Assembly: GCF_016711335.1 (NCBI RefSeq)
Contig: NZ_JADJTF010000001.1
Span: 1,674,001 to 1,738,000, forward strand
Origin: Thiofilum sp.
GTDB taxonomy: Bacteria > Pseudomonadota > Gammaproteobacteria > Thiotrichales > Thiotrichaceae
Direction of reading: 5' to 3'
Length of the DNA: 64,000 nt
In this document: positions 51,196 to 60,702 of the stretch, piece by piece
How the letters are laid out: each line of letters starts with the position of its first letter
Numbering within the stretch: the first letter of the stretch is position 1
Notes under the pieces: generated by a model
The model's input: only the letters and a program-made list of their open reading frames with translations
Database searches by the model: none
What the model was told of the DNA's origin: nothing
Translations under genes and position numbers: made by a program

Positions 51196-52542
51196 ATGGC
51201 CTCGATACTCATCCTGAACGCCAATATTGTCAATGAAGGTCTCATTATTCAAGGCGATGTTTATATTAATAATCAACGTATTGAGAAAATCGGCGCTAAT
51301 TTAGCACACTATGGGGCGGATCAGACGATTGATGCAGCAGGGCGCTTTTTAATGCCCGGTATGATTGATAGCCATGTGCATTTTCGGGAGCCGGGTTTAA
51401 CCTACAAAGGTAATTTAGCCAGTGAAAGTCGCGCTGCTATAGCAGGGGGTATTACTAGCGTACTCGATATGCCTAATACAGTACCTTATGTCCTAAGTGC
51501 TGAGGATATTATGGGTAAAAAGGCTTTAGCACAGGGGCAGTGTTGGACTAATTATGGCTTCTACCTAGGGGCGTCTAATGACAATTTAGAGGCTATTAAA
51601 GCGATTGACCCTAGTCTTGCTTGTGGTATTAAGATTTTAACGGGTACACCTCATCAAAATCAGTTTTGGGTGGATGATCCAGATCGTTTAGCGCTAATTT
51701 TTCAACACGCTCCACTCTTAGTGGCAATGCACTGCGAAGATATGCCGACCATTTTAGAAAATGAAGAAAGCTATCGCAGTATTTATGGTGATGCTATCCC
51801 TATGGACTTGCATCCCTTGATTAGGAGCGAGGATGCTTGTTATAAGTCATCTTCCGTAGTGGTAGATTTAGCCCGCTCTTTAAAAACCCGTCTCCATGTT
51901 TTACAAATCTCAAGCGCTAAAGAATTAGAACTGTTTGACACGGGATCTAGTGCTGACAAGCTCATTACCGCCGATACCTGCGCCCATTATTTGCAGTTTA
52001 GTAATGAGGATTACGCATTGAGGGGGAGCTTAATCAAATGCGATCCTGCTATTAAAACAGCAGCCGATCGTGCAGGTTTAATTCAAGGATTATTAGAACA
52101 ACGCCTAGACTGCATCAGCTCAGGGCATGCCCCGCATGCTTGGGATGAAAAAAACCAAGGTAGTTATTTTAATATTCCTTCAGGCTTTCCAACGGTACAG
52201 CATGCCTTGCCCTCTTTATTAGAGGGCTTTCATGAGGGGCTATTTAGTTTAGAAGGGATTGTAGATAACACCAGTCACACAGTCGCGCATTTATTTCAGC
52301 TTAAAGAGCGCGGTTTTATTCGAGAAGGTTATTGGGCGGATTTAATTCTAGTGGATATTAGTAAGCCTTGGGTAGCTGAGCATGAGAACAGTTATTATAA
52401 ATGCGCTTGGACTGCTCATTTTGGCATGGAGTTTAGAAGTACCATTGATGCAACGATTGTCAATGGCACTTTAGTTTGGTACGAGGGGCAATTCATGCCC
52501 ACTAATGCGCTGGGGCTAGCATTGGAGTTTAGCCGTGCTTAA
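51196..52542 (+). CDS. pyrC: dihydroorotase (class I type)
   Basis: A 448-residue amidohydrolase: metal motif DSHVHFREPG, EPGLTYKGNLASESRAAIAGG, the carbamylated-Lys candidate in CGIKILTG, MHCED and ISSGHAPHAWDEK. It cyclises carbamoyl aspartate to dihydroorotate in pyrimidine synthesis. At about 450 residues it is the class I form, not the 348-residue E. coli PyrC type; allantoinase is an alternative but no purine-catabolism genes are near. I chose ATG 51196 over a GTG three codons upstream. Confidence 0.85.
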   Translation: MASILILNANIVNEGLIIQGDVYINNQRIEKIGANLAHYGADQTIDAAGRFLMPGMIDSHVHFREPGLTYKGNLASESRAAIAGGITSVLDMPNTVPYVLSAEDIMGKKALAQGQCWTNYGFYLGASNDNLEAIKAIDPSLACGIKILTGTPHQNQFWVDDPDRLALIFQHAPLLVAMHCEDMPTILENEESYRSIYGDAIPMDLHPLIRSEDACYKSSSVVVDLARSLKTRLHVLQISSAKELELFDTGSSADKLITADTCAHYLQFSNEDYALRGSLIKCDPAIKTAADRAGLIQGLLEQRLDCISSGHAPHAWDEKNQGSYFNIPSGFPTVQHALPSLLEGFHEGLFSLEGIVDNTSHTVAHLFQLKERGFIREGYWADLILVDISKPWVAEHENSYYKCAWTAHFGMEFRSTIDATIVNGTLVWYEGQFMPTNALGLALEFSRA

Positions 52543-52567
52543 TTATGGTCAGCTCAGTTATATCAAC

Positions 52568-53452
52568 TCACTCTAAATCACGCACTAAGCGAAAGCCTAA
52601 ATTAGTATCTAACTCATCAAAGTAACGCTTTTTGCGTGCGGCACTGCGGGCATGTGCTGCTCCATCAAACCACGAGCCTCCTTTAGTCACATACCAGTGT
52701 GGATCAGCGGTTTTCGAGGGAGAGCCATCACGGTTAGCATTTAAATGTGATCGAGTCCAGTGCGAGCTGGTAAATTCCCAGACATTGCCATGCATATCAT
52801 ACACATTCCACGTATTAGGCTCGCGGATGCCTACTTCACTGGGTTTTACACTGACCATGCAGCGTGGCAAATACCAGCGTTGCTTATTTTTGCTTTCTTC
52901 ATAAGGGAAGTTGGGATTAAAGTGTACTTCTTTACAACTCACGCTCTCCCCAAAGAAAAACGGGGTTTGCGTTCCGGCACGCGCCACATATTCCCATTCG
53001 GGTTCAGTGGGTAAGCGATATTTAATGCCAGTGCGAAATTGTAGCCACTCTAAATACAAGCGAATATCCTCAAGGCGAATATTAACCACAGGATAGTTAC
53101 CGCTATACCATAATAATTCAGGGCGCAAAAACCACCCCGTTTCCTGTTTAAACTGCTCGAACTCTGCGCCTGTTACAGGAAACTGACCTATGGCAAAAGG
53201 CTGAGCTAAGTTAACCGTATGCACCGGAGCTTCGTGAGGTTGATGACCATGCTCGTCATCACTAGAACCCATTTCAAATAAGCCAGCCGGAATAACCACC
53301 ATCAAAGGAGCATAGCCTGAGCCGTCACGAAAGGGATCTCTAAATACCGGATCTAAGCCATAAGCTTGAGCGGTCTCATATTGTAAGGCTCTGAAATGAT
53401 CGGTAGAGATAGAGGGATAAGTATGAGTATTAGAGAAGGCTAGATGAGTCAT
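52568..53452 (-). CDS. FGE-sulfatase domain protein (SUMF1/EgtB/PvdO type)
   Basis: A 294-residue protein with a formylglycine-generating-enzyme fold: MVVIPAGLFEMGSSDDEHG, PVHTVNLAQPFAIGQFPVTGAEF, YRLPTEPEWEYVARAGTQTP, NVYDMHGNVWEFTSSHW and KGGSWFDGAAHARSAARKK, ending GFRLVRD. The active-site cysteine pair of true FGE is not evident, so sulfatase activation is doubtful; ergothioneine-type or structural roles are possible. There is no signal peptide. An ATG at 53452 follows a GTG (53461); the choice is uncertain. No sulfatase gene is adjacent. Confidence 0.82.
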   Translation of the reverse strand: MTHLAFSNTHTYPSISTDHFRALQYETAQAYGLDPVFRDPFRDGSGYAPLMVVIPAGLFEMGSSDDEHGHQPHEAPVHTVNLAQPFAIGQFPVTGAEFEQFKQETGWFLRPELLWYSGNYPVVNIRLEDIRLYLEWLQFRTGIKYRLPTEPEWEYVARAGTQTPFFFGESVSCKEVHFNPNFPYEESKNKQRWYLPRCMVSVKPSEVGIREPNTWNVYDMHGNVWEFTSSHWTRSHLNANRDGSPSKTADPHWYVTKGGSWFDGAAHARSAARKKRYFDELDTNLGFRLVRDLE

Positions 53453-53625
53453 CTTATGCACTAAACCTTAAATCTTAGCTATTGAGTATCATATGAAGCG
53501 AGGTGCAATTGTACCACTAACTGACGATGTTGAATCTATCACTTTTTTTCGGGTAACTATTCACAAGTAATTTGCCCGTGCATCATCTATATTTGATGGA
53601 AATATAGTCTACTGGGGAAGACAAG

Positions 53626-53814
53626 ATGATGCAAAGTGCACAACAGCCTACTACTTATGTTCATGAGAGTAGCTATAAGATGACTCAACGTTTGATTGAG
53701 GGTTTGATGCTTTATCGCAATGAGTTAGGTGAATTAGGTCAACGCCTTGAGTTATTAATTCGTTGTGAGCGTGTGCTACGTTCTGATCAGGCTTTTTTAG
53801 AGCGTGTGCATTAG
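53626..53814 (+). CDS. 62-residue hypothetical protein
   Basis: A short, probably all-alpha soluble protein (KMTQRLIEGLMLYRNELGEL, then EQRLELLIRCERVLRSDQAF-like helix), with one cysteine. GGGGAAG lies 6-12 bp before the first of two consecutive ATGs. I recognise no family. The ribosome binding site and isolated position support it as a real gene. Nothing notable is seen in 53815-54023 before pilV. Confidence 0.55.
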   Translation: MMQSAQQPTTYVHESSYKMTQRLIEGLMLYRNELGELGQRLELLIRCERVLRSDQAFLERVH

Positions 53815-54023
53815 GTTAGTTTTGTGCACCGCACTTTTATAACAATAACTAATGATAAATGGTGAGGATTTTGAGCTTTGCTCCGTTTATAAGTGGAAAT
53901 TAGCCTTTTAACGCTAATGTGATAGGCTGGTCTAGTAATTAATGATTAATATAACTTATATGCAGCCGCTAGATCTTTAAGAGCTAGCTATTGGTCTTAT
54001 CACTCTAATAATAACGACATCCT

Positions 54024-54590
54024 ATGTATGCTAATCATGGTCAACAGCAAGGTTTTAGCCTGCTTGAAGTGCTCATTGCCGTATTGATTTTATCGATTGG
54101 TTTAATGGGATTAGCCAGTATGCAGGTGGCTAACCTCAAGGTCATTCATAATTCTAGTCAAAAACAACAAGCTACTTTGTTGCTCAATGATTTAGCTGCA
54201 CGGGTACGCAATAACTTTATTGGTGCTAAAGCCGGTCAGTATGTCACCAACCTTGTTAGTTGCGATACCGCACCCTCTAATACTTGCCGTAGTGCCAGTT
54301 GTACCCCTAGTGAAATAGCAGCGCTAGATCTGTACCAAGTCATGTGTGGAGCAGGATCGGGTAGTGTTGGTATTAAAAGCTCACTCACTAAGGGTAAATT
54401 AGTGATTACTTGTGTTGGGGGTTGTAGCGAAGCTTTGAATCTGAGTATTCAATGGCAGGAGCGTATTAATAAGAAAAATGATGTCAATACCTCTAACAAT
54501 GAAGATGATGACGCAGAGCATGATTCTCAGCAGGGCAGCGAGTTTAAGCCCTTTGAGCTATCCATGCAGATTGTGGTAAGGAGTTTGTGA
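54024..54590 (+). CDS. pilV: type IV pilus modification protein PilV
   Basis: A 188-residue minor pilin: a short leader with cleavage before F in QQGFSLLEVLIAVLILSIGL, conserved E at +5, and LMGLASMQVANLKVIHNSSQ typical of PilV. Several cysteine pairs lie in the globular part. It is part of the minor-pilin complex that starts pilus assembly and presents PilY1. It is the first gene of pilVWXE-Y1; a FimU/GspH-like gene usually before pilV is not seen. Confidence 0.9.
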   Translation: MYANHGQQQGFSLLEVLIAVLILSIGLMGLASMQVANLKVIHNSSQKQQATLLLNDLAARVRNNFIGAKAGQYVTNLVSCDTAPSNTCRSASCTPSEIAALDLYQVMCGAGSGSVGIKSSLTKGKLVITCVGGCSEALNLSIQWQERINKKNDVNTSNNEDDDAEHDSQQGSEFKPFELSMQIVVRSL

Positions 54591-54591
54591 G

Positions 54592-55452
54592 ATGTTGACA
54601 GCGCAATCGAGACAAGCAGGCTTATCCTTTATTGAGTTATTAATTAGTATGGTAATTGGCATTGTGCTATTAGGGGGTATGCTAACCGTTTATATGGCAG
54701 GTAAACGTAGTTATAGCGACGGCGAACAATTAACAATGATGGATGAAAGTGCCCGTAATGCCATCGATATTTTAAAGCGTCATTTAGAGCATGCGGGTTA
54801 TGCCTCTGTCACAGGAGTTCCGGTTACAGATTATGTGCTAACTCCTAACACGCTCATTGTTGGCAAAAGTGTGAATAGTTCTAATAATGTACAAAAAAGT
54901 GCTGATGGTTCAGGCAGTGGTGGCGATATAGTAGGAATACGTTTTAAAGCAGATAGTCGTATCCATACTGATTGCGCCGAAAATAACTTAGAAAACAATT
55001 TGATCTGTACCGGTTTAGTTGAGAATGAAGTATGTGCTCCGATATTATCAGAAACTGATAGTTTAATTTATAATAGTTTCTTAGTTAAAGTTAATGATGA
55101 AAAAAACACAGTGGGTGACAAAATTCCCCTTTTATATTGCCAAGGCTCCTTAGGTCCATCAGTATCAGTAGTACAAAATATCGAGAATATGCAGGTTAAT
55201 TATGGCGTCGATACTAATAATGATAAAGTGGCAGACCGCTATTTAACTGCTACTCAGCTTAATACCGAAGGACTATGGAATAAGATCATCAGTATTCAAG
55301 TCGCGCTTTTAGTACGCTCTCGTGACCCCTTTTATAGCAGCGCTAAGCAAGAAAGCTTTACTTTACTAGATAAAACGCTTTCTAGTTTTAATGATCGTTA
55401 TCGGCGTGCTGTTTACACCACTACTATTCGCTTAAGAAATCTTGAGGGTTAG
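54592..55452 (+). CDS. pilW: minor pilin PilW
   Basis: A 286-residue protein with prepilin leader RQAGLSFIELLISMVIGIVLLGG and the PilW-type helix GGMLTVYMAGKRSYSDGEQL. The middle and end carry the long beta domain, finishing with RRAVYTTTIRLRN, a PilW-like end. It starts 1 bp after pilV. It acts in the pilus-priming complex. Confidence 0.9.
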   Translation: MLTAQSRQAGLSFIELLISMVIGIVLLGGMLTVYMAGKRSYSDGEQLTMMDESARNAIDILKRHLEHAGYASVTGVPVTDYVLTPNTLIVGKSVNSSNNVQKSADGSGSGGDIVGIRFKADSRIHTDCAENNLENNLICTGLVENEVCAPILSETDSLIYNSFLVKVNDEKNTVGDKIPLLYCQGSLGPSVSVVQNIENMQVNYGVDTNNDKVADRYLTATQLNTEGLWNKIISIQVALLVRSRDPFYSSAKQESFTLLDKTLSSFNDRYRRAVYTTTIRLRNLEG

Positions 55453-55455
55453 TTT

Positions 55456-55944
55456 ATGTCTCTAGGCTCAAGTTCCTATATCAAACAACAAGGCTCCGTT
55501 TTAATGTGGGGTTTAGTCATTTTACTGGTAATGACTGTATTAGGTATTGCCGGAGCTAAAATGGCTACTACCGATGTAAAAATTGCAGGTAATGAAATAT
55601 TTCGTGTTTTGTCTTATCAAGCAGCAGAATCTACCATAGAGCGCTCCACGGATCTATTTTTCCAAAATAAGGCAGCAGAGTCTGCGACTAAATCCGATAT
55701 TATTGGTCCTTTTACAGATGAGGCTTTAGGTGGTGTTGTAGAATCTAAAGCTAAAGTATTAATGAGTAAAAAAGTCACTTGTGGGCAATTAAATGATTTA
55801 GCCATGAGTGTGGCCATGAGCGCCGATGATTATGATTGTCGCCTCTTTGATATTGAAGTTGAAGCTAGAGTGGCAGGAACCAGTGCTAAAAGTACTCATG
55901 CTTTAGGTGTTATGCGTTTTATTCCCGCTTCGGCTAATCAATAA
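55456..55944 (+). CDS. pilX: minor pilin PilX
   Basis: A 162-residue protein with leader-and-helix KQQGSVLMWGLVILLVMTVLG followed by NEIFRVLSYQAAESTIERS. As in PilX proteins the +5 Glu is missing, and QAAES is the PilX hallmark. It starts 3 bp after the pilW stop and belongs to the minor-pilin set. Confidence 0.88.
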   Translation: MSLGSSSYIKQQGSVLMWGLVILLVMTVLGIAGAKMATTDVKIAGNEIFRVLSYQAAESTIERSTDLFFQNKAAESATKSDIIGPFTDEALGGVVESKAKVLMSKKVTCGQLNDLAMSVAMSADDYDCRLFDIEVEARVAGTSAKSTHALGVMRFIPASANQ

Positions 55945-55978
55945 TATTAACTCTAGAATAATAATGAATAGGTGTTGA

Positions 55979-56443
55979 ATGAAAAATTTACGCTCCCAAC
56001 AAGGTTTTACTTTGATAGAGTTAATGGTGGTATTGTTAATTGTAGCTATCATTGCTGCTTTTGCCTACCCTAGCTATATTAGTAGCGTACAGAAATCTCG
56101 GCGTACCGATGCGATTACCAGCTTAAATGAAATTATGCATTTACAAGAAGAGTATTTTATTCGTAATCGAAGTTATGCTAAAGACTTAACACAACTAGGC
56201 TATAGTGCTAATACTATCGATAGTGCTAATAAAGATTATGCGATTACTATGACAGTTGAGCCAAGCGCTTGCTCTGGGAATAATACGCAAACGTGTGAGG
56301 CATTTGAGATTAGCGCTCAACCTAAAAGTACTTCCACTCAAGCTAAAGATGACACCTGTCAGGTGATGAGTATTAATAGTCGTGGTTTGAAAAAGTCCCA
56401 AAATAAAGAAGATGAAACCTCAACGGCTAGTTGTTGGCGTTAA
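55979..56443 (+). CDS. pilE: PilE-like minor pilin
   Basis: A 154-residue type IV pilin: QQGFTLIELMVVLLIVAIIAAFAYPSY with E at +5, then SVQKSRRTDAITSLNEIMHLQEEYF, the PilE/ComP-like pattern. Two cysteine pairs may form disulfides, including one near the C-terminus (TCQVM...SCWR). Usually pilE follows pilY1 in this cluster; here it lies between pilX and pilY1. It is a minor pilin, not necessarily the main subunit. Confidence 0.85.
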   Translation: MKNLRSQQGFTLIELMVVLLIVAIIAAFAYPSYISSVQKSRRTDAITSLNEIMHLQEEYFIRNRSYAKDLTQLGYSANTIDSANKDYAITMTVEPSACSGNNTQTCEAFEISAQPKSTSTQAKDDTCQVMSINSRGLKKSQNKEDETSTASCWR

Positions 56444-56488
56444 GTTTAAAACTCAATAGCTAAAATAATAATTTTAAAAGGTAATAGT

Positions 56489-59400
56489 ATGAAAAAGCGG
56501 TTTGCTGTTAAATTATTAGCAGGCAGTTTAGGAATACTTTGGGGGTTATTAGTTAATACTACACTAGCAGACCCTACTGAAATATTTTTGAGTAATGCTG
56601 CCCAAAATGATGCCGCCAATGTATTATTTGTCTTAGATAACTCTGGCAGTATGTTATTAGATGCAGGCGGTAAAACTCGCATGCAGGTAATGCAAGAGTC
56701 TTTACAATTAGCCCTTAAAAAAGCATCAGCGGATGTTAATGTCGGGCTTATGCGCTTTGGTGGCAATGGCGTTTATAATAAAGCCAATGGTGTTTCTTTT
56801 CCTATTAGCCCTATAGATGCCGAAGCTTACGCTATTGTTAAGGATTATCAAGCGCTTGATAACTTGCCTGATGCCACGGCGGGTGTACCAGTGCGTGACT
56901 ATTTAGCTACTATTGCTAATTCATGGGTAGAGTTTAATGGTACTCCTTTAGTCGATGCTTTATATGAGGCAGTATTATATTTTAGGGGTATGACACCTAA
57001 TGCAGGTTTTTTACCCCCTGCTGCATTAAGAGCTGCTCATCCCACCACGTATACAGGCGCTATTAATGCTTGCACTACCACTGAAAGCGTTTGGTGTTTA
57101 AATGAACGTGGTGGCTGCCCGGATACTAAAGATAATTGTAGTTTATATACCTATCAGGGTTTACCGCTAAGTATGTGTTTAACCTCTGAGTGTACCGCTG
57201 GAAGTGGTTTTGCTACTTATAAATCGCCTATTACTGAGGTCTGTCAAAAGAATTTTATTGTGCTAATGACGGATGGTGAACCCTCAGAAAATGCAGTTAA
57301 AGATAAAATCAAAACGGATATATTTAATAATACTCAAACCTGCCAGACTTCTACTGACTTTTTTGGTATGGGGGAGTGTGGTCCTGAATTGACTCAATAT
57401 TTAGCGGCTAATGATCAATCTGCTAGTATTGCTGGTACACAGGGTATTGAGACCTTCACTATTGGATTTGGTTTAGAGAATAATGCAGCTGCACAAAGTT
57501 ATTTGCAGTCCTTAGCCTCGCCGGGTGGCGCATTTTATCAGGCGAGTAATGCTGAGCAATTAACTGAAGCTTTCCAAAGCATTATTCGGGAAGCTGAAAA
57601 ACAATCTTTATCTGTCAGTGCACCAGCCTATACCTTAAGCTCTTCTAATCATTTGGCTAATGGTGATGAAGTGTTTATTCCAGTATTTGATAGTACTACT
57701 AAACCCTTATGGAGTGGTAATTTACGTAAGTTTAAATTACTCGAAGTAGAGGAAAATGGTATCCGAGAAACTAAAGTAGTAGGAAAAAATAATGTTATTG
57801 CTTTAGATGATGCAGGTGATGGTCGGTTTGAAGATAATGCTCAAGACTTATGGAGTACTGAGCCTAGTGGTAATAATGTAACTATAGGTGGAGCGGCTAG
57901 TTTATTAGATCCAGCAGAGCGTAAATTATGGACTGATTTAGGTGATACAGGTTTATCGGCTTTAGATAATACTAATGGTTTAATCACAACTAGCTTGTTG
58001 TCGCGTAATTATAATACTCAGACCAGTTTAGGTAATTTAGGGGGTCTCAGTGTTCTAAATTTGATTTCTCTAATGAATTCTAATACGTGGTGGTATGACT
58101 GTAGCGGTCAATATCGGGTTGGTTTACCGCTAGGGGGGCTAAGTGAGCTCATTACTTTAACTACTTGTACTAAAACGATTGATGAGGCGACTCGCACTAA
58201 ATACTTAAAGTTTATAAGAGGCTACGCTAAAACTGTTGCAGGTGAAATCTCGGATTTACCCCGTAAACATATTGGCGATATTCTACACTCTAAACCAGTA
58301 GTATATAACTATGCTAGTGGAGAGCGTACCGTTTTTGTAGGCTCTAATGAAGGTTTTCTACATGCTTTTAATGCTGATACTGGTGTAGAGCGTTGGGCTT
58401 TTATGCCGAATAGTTTGTTAAAAAATATTGGAGTATTTTTTGATAATAATGAAAAGCTCAAACACGTTTATGGTGTGGATGGTCAAATTCGTATTTGGGT
58501 GAATGATGTCAATAAAGACGGTACTATTGGGCAGGGAGAGGGAATCTATATTATTTTTGGTTTAGGGCGTGGGGGGAGTCACTATTATATGTTAGATGTG
58601 ACTAATCCTAATACTCCCGCGTTAAAATGGCATATTGATAATACCCAAGCTGATTTTGCTAATTTAGGCGAGACTTGGAGTAAGCCTGCCTTAGCAACGA
58701 TGAAAGTAAAAGCACGCAATACAAATACAGGTACTAATACTAATACGCTCAGTTATACACCGGTCTTAGTATTTGGTGCGGGTTATGACGCGAATAAGGA
58801 TGAGCAGGATATTACGCAACGTGCCCCGGATACTAAAGGTTTGGATGTATATATTATCGATGCACTAGAAGGGAAACTATTGTGGTCTTTAAAAAATAAT
58901 GGTGGAACTATTTTACAGCATAGTGTAGCGGGCGATATTCGTGTCTTAGATATGGATCGAGACGGTTCTTTAGATAGGCTTTATTTTGCGGATACTGGAG
59001 GGTATGTGTGGCGTGCTGATATTGCTACCACAGATTCTGGTTCTTATACCTCACAAGTGTCTAAATTAGCTGATTTAGGTGGTAATACCCAAGGGGTGAG
59101 TCGACGCATGTTTTTTGCTGAGCCAGATGTCGCTTTGCAAATTAGTAATGGCGCACCCGTGCTGACTATAGCTTTGGGTAGTGGTTATAAAATGCATCCT
59201 TTAAGTACGGCAATAGCAGATCGTTTTTACGTGTTAAAAGATGATTATGTCTACACTGCGCGTCCAAGCAGTGCGCCTATTCTCAAAGAAGATGTTAATG
59301 TTATGCCGCAAACTAGCCTACAAAGTGAGTCATTTTTAGAAAGTGACTATAAAGGGTGGTATATACCTTTAGCTTTTAATGGTGAAAAAAGTGTATCGAA

Positions 59401-59830
59401 GGCATTGACCTTTATGGGAAAAATTATTTTCTCTACCTTTGCCTTAACCGATCAAGACGGTGTACCTAGTGTAAGTGACGGCTGTTCTAAAATTACGACC
59501 ACTTCACGCGTTTATGTGTTGGATTTAATGACAGGGGATGCGGTATCTGATTTAAACCGTGATGGAGCGGGTGCAGATAAGTTTTTAGTGATTACGAATG
59601 GCGATATATTAGAGTCACCCCAACTGGTCTTTAAAACCCCTACCGCAGCCGATGGTAGTGCTTGTAAGCAAGGAGATTGTCAGCAATTAGTCGAAGTGCG
59701 GGTCGGTAAATTAAATCTGCCTCTTTTAGATAAAAATAACACCTCTAATACATCACTGTTAGATAGTGTGGATTTATCCAAAATTGCCCCGCGCATGTAT
59801 TGGCTAAATAAAGACGTTTCGCCTCAGTAA
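56489..59830 (+). CDS. pilY1: type IV pilus tip adhesin PilY1
   Basis: An 1113-residue protein with a signal peptide (about 1-27). A von Willebrand A domain (about 43-370) has MIDAS motif DNSGS at 50-54. A C-terminal beta-propeller (about 590-1080) includes EF-like calcium sites in DVNKDGTIGQGEG, DMDRDGSLDRLYF and DLNRDGAG. PilY1 sits at the pilus tip, binds calcium and controls extension and surface sensing. Several cysteines in the A domain may form disulfides. It is the last gene of the cluster; the stop is 14 bp from that of convergent prmC. Confidence 0.94.
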   Translation: MKKRFAVKLLAGSLGILWGLLVNTTLADPTEIFLSNAAQNDAANVLFVLDNSGSMLLDAGGKTRMQVMQESLQLALKKASADVNVGLMRFGGNGVYNKANGVSFPISPIDAEAYAIVKDYQALDNLPDATAGVPVRDYLATIANSWVEFNGTPLVDALYEAVLYFRGMTPNAGFLPPAALRAAHPTTYTGAINACTTTESVWCLNERGGCPDTKDNCSLYTYQGLPLSMCLTSECTAGSGFATYKSPITEVCQKNFIVLMTDGEPSENAVKDKIKTDIFNNTQTCQTSTDFFGMGECGPELTQYLAANDQSASIAGTQGIETFTIGFGLENNAAAQSYLQSLASPGGAFYQASNAEQLTEAFQSIIREAEKQSLSVSAPAYTLSSSNHLANGDEVFIPVFDSTTKPLWSGNLRKFKLLEVEENGIRETKVVGKNNVIALDDAGDGRFEDNAQDLWSTEPSGNNVTIGGAASLLDPAERKLWTDLGDTGLSALDNTNGLITTSLLSRNYNTQTSLGNLGGLSVLNLISLMNSNTWWYDCSGQYRVGLPLGGLSELITLTTCTKTIDEATRTKYLKFIRGYAKTVAGEISDLPRKHIGDILHSKPVVYNYASGERTVFVGSNEGFLHAFNADTGVERWAFMPNSLLKNIGVFFDNNEKLKHVYGVDGQIRIWVNDVNKDGTIGQGEGIYIIFGLGRGGSHYYMLDVTNPNTPALKWHIDNTQADFANLGETWSKPALATMKVKARNTNTGTNTNTLSYTPVLVFGAGYDANKDEQDITQRAPDTKGLDVYIIDALEGKLLWSLKNNGGTILQHSVAGDIRVLDMDRDGSLDRLYFADTGGYVWRADIATTDSGSYTSQVSKLADLGGNTQGVSRRMFFAEPDVALQISNGAPVLTIALGSGYKMHPLSTAIADRFYVLKDDYVYTARPSSAPILKEDVNVMPQTSLQSESFLESDYKGWYIPLAFNGEKSVSKALTFMGKIIFSTFALTDQDGVPSVSDGCSKITTTSRVYVLDLMTGDAVSDLNRDGAGADKFLVITNGDILESPQLVFKTPTAADGSACKQGDCQQLVEVRVGKLNLPLLDKNNTSNTSLLDSVDLSKIAPRMYWLNKDVSPQ

Positions 59831-59844
59831 GCGACGCTTCTTAC

Positions 59845-60702
59845 TTAATCAAGGACATGACCGAGGGTAACTCGATCATGTCCGGCTAAATCCTGCTTTG
59901 TGGCAATAGCTGTAAATCCAGCTTGAGCAAATAATTGGCGTACCGCTAAACCTTGATCATAGCCGTGTTCAACTAATAACCAGCCTTGCTTCGTTAAATA
60001 ATCAGGTGCTTGTTGAACAATAACCCTTAAATCATTCAAACCATCATGACCTGCGGTGAGAGCTGTTAAGGGTTCAAAGCGTACATCCCCTTGTTTTAGA
60101 TGTTGATCGCCTTCTGCTATATAGGGCGGATTAGACACGATCACATCAAATACAGGGTGAGCAGTGTTGGCTAAGTTAGTAAACCAGTTTGATTGTATGA
60201 ATTGAATATTAGTCAATTGATAGCGCTCAGCGTTGAGCTTAGCTATTTGTAACGCTGACAAGCTTTGATCAATAGCCATAATTTGCGCCTGAGGGCGTTC
60301 ACTAGCCAATGCTAGAGCAATCGCCCCCGTTCCAGTACCCAAATCTAAGATATTACAAGTTTGATTAGGCGGGATGCGTTCTAAAGCTAACTCAACTAAT
60401 AATTCAGTTTCTGGGCGTGGAATTAAAGTATCAGGTGTGACACTGAGTTCTAAGGTCCAAAATTCGCGTTTACCGATTAGATGCGCAATCGGTCTGCCTT
60501 GGAGACGTTGCGCTACCAAGGTCTGAAAAGCATTATTTTGTGCATCGTCTAAGGTCTTTTCAGGCCACGTAAATAAATAGCTACGTGGCTTTTGTAACAC
60601 ATGAGCGAGCAGTAATTCTGCCTCTAAACAGGCACTGTCTTCTTGAGTAGTCAGTACTCCGATAGCCCATTGCAAGGCTTGCTTGAGGCTTAAATGGCTC
60701 AT
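59845..60702 (-). CDS. prmC: release factor glutamine methyltransferase PrmC
   Basis: A 285-residue protein: N-terminal helical domain, SAM motif ILDLGTGTGAIALALA and the catalytic NPPY in VIVSNPPYIAEGD. It methylates the Gln of the GGQ motif in release factors, including PrfA encoded just upstream. It overlaps prfA by 4 bp, forming the usual hemA-prfA-prmC operon. Confidence 0.96.
   Translation of the reverse strand: MSHLSLKQALQWAIGVLTTQEDSACLEAELLLAHVLQKPRSYLFTWPEKTLDDAQNNAFQTLVAQRLQGRPIAHLIGKREFWTLELSVTPDTLIPRPETELLVELALERIPPNQTCNILDLGTGTGAIALALASERPQAQIMAIDQSLSALQIAKLNAERYQLTNIQFIQSNWFTNLANTAHPVFDVIVSNPPYIAEGDQHLKQGDVRFEPLTALTAGHDGLNDLRVIVQQAPDYLTKQGWLLVEHGYDQGLAVRQLFAQAGFTAIATKQDLAGHDRVTLGHVLD
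59853..59883. terminator. hairpin at the pilY1/prmC convergence
   Basis: GGACATGA (59853-59860) and TCATGTCC (59876-59883), with inner CGAG/CTCG, form a long imperfect stem. It lies within the last codons of prmC (GHDRVTLGHV) and 22 bp after the pilY1 stop, so it could end pilY1 transcripts while remaining coding on the other strand. There is no T-run. Confidence 0.5.
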
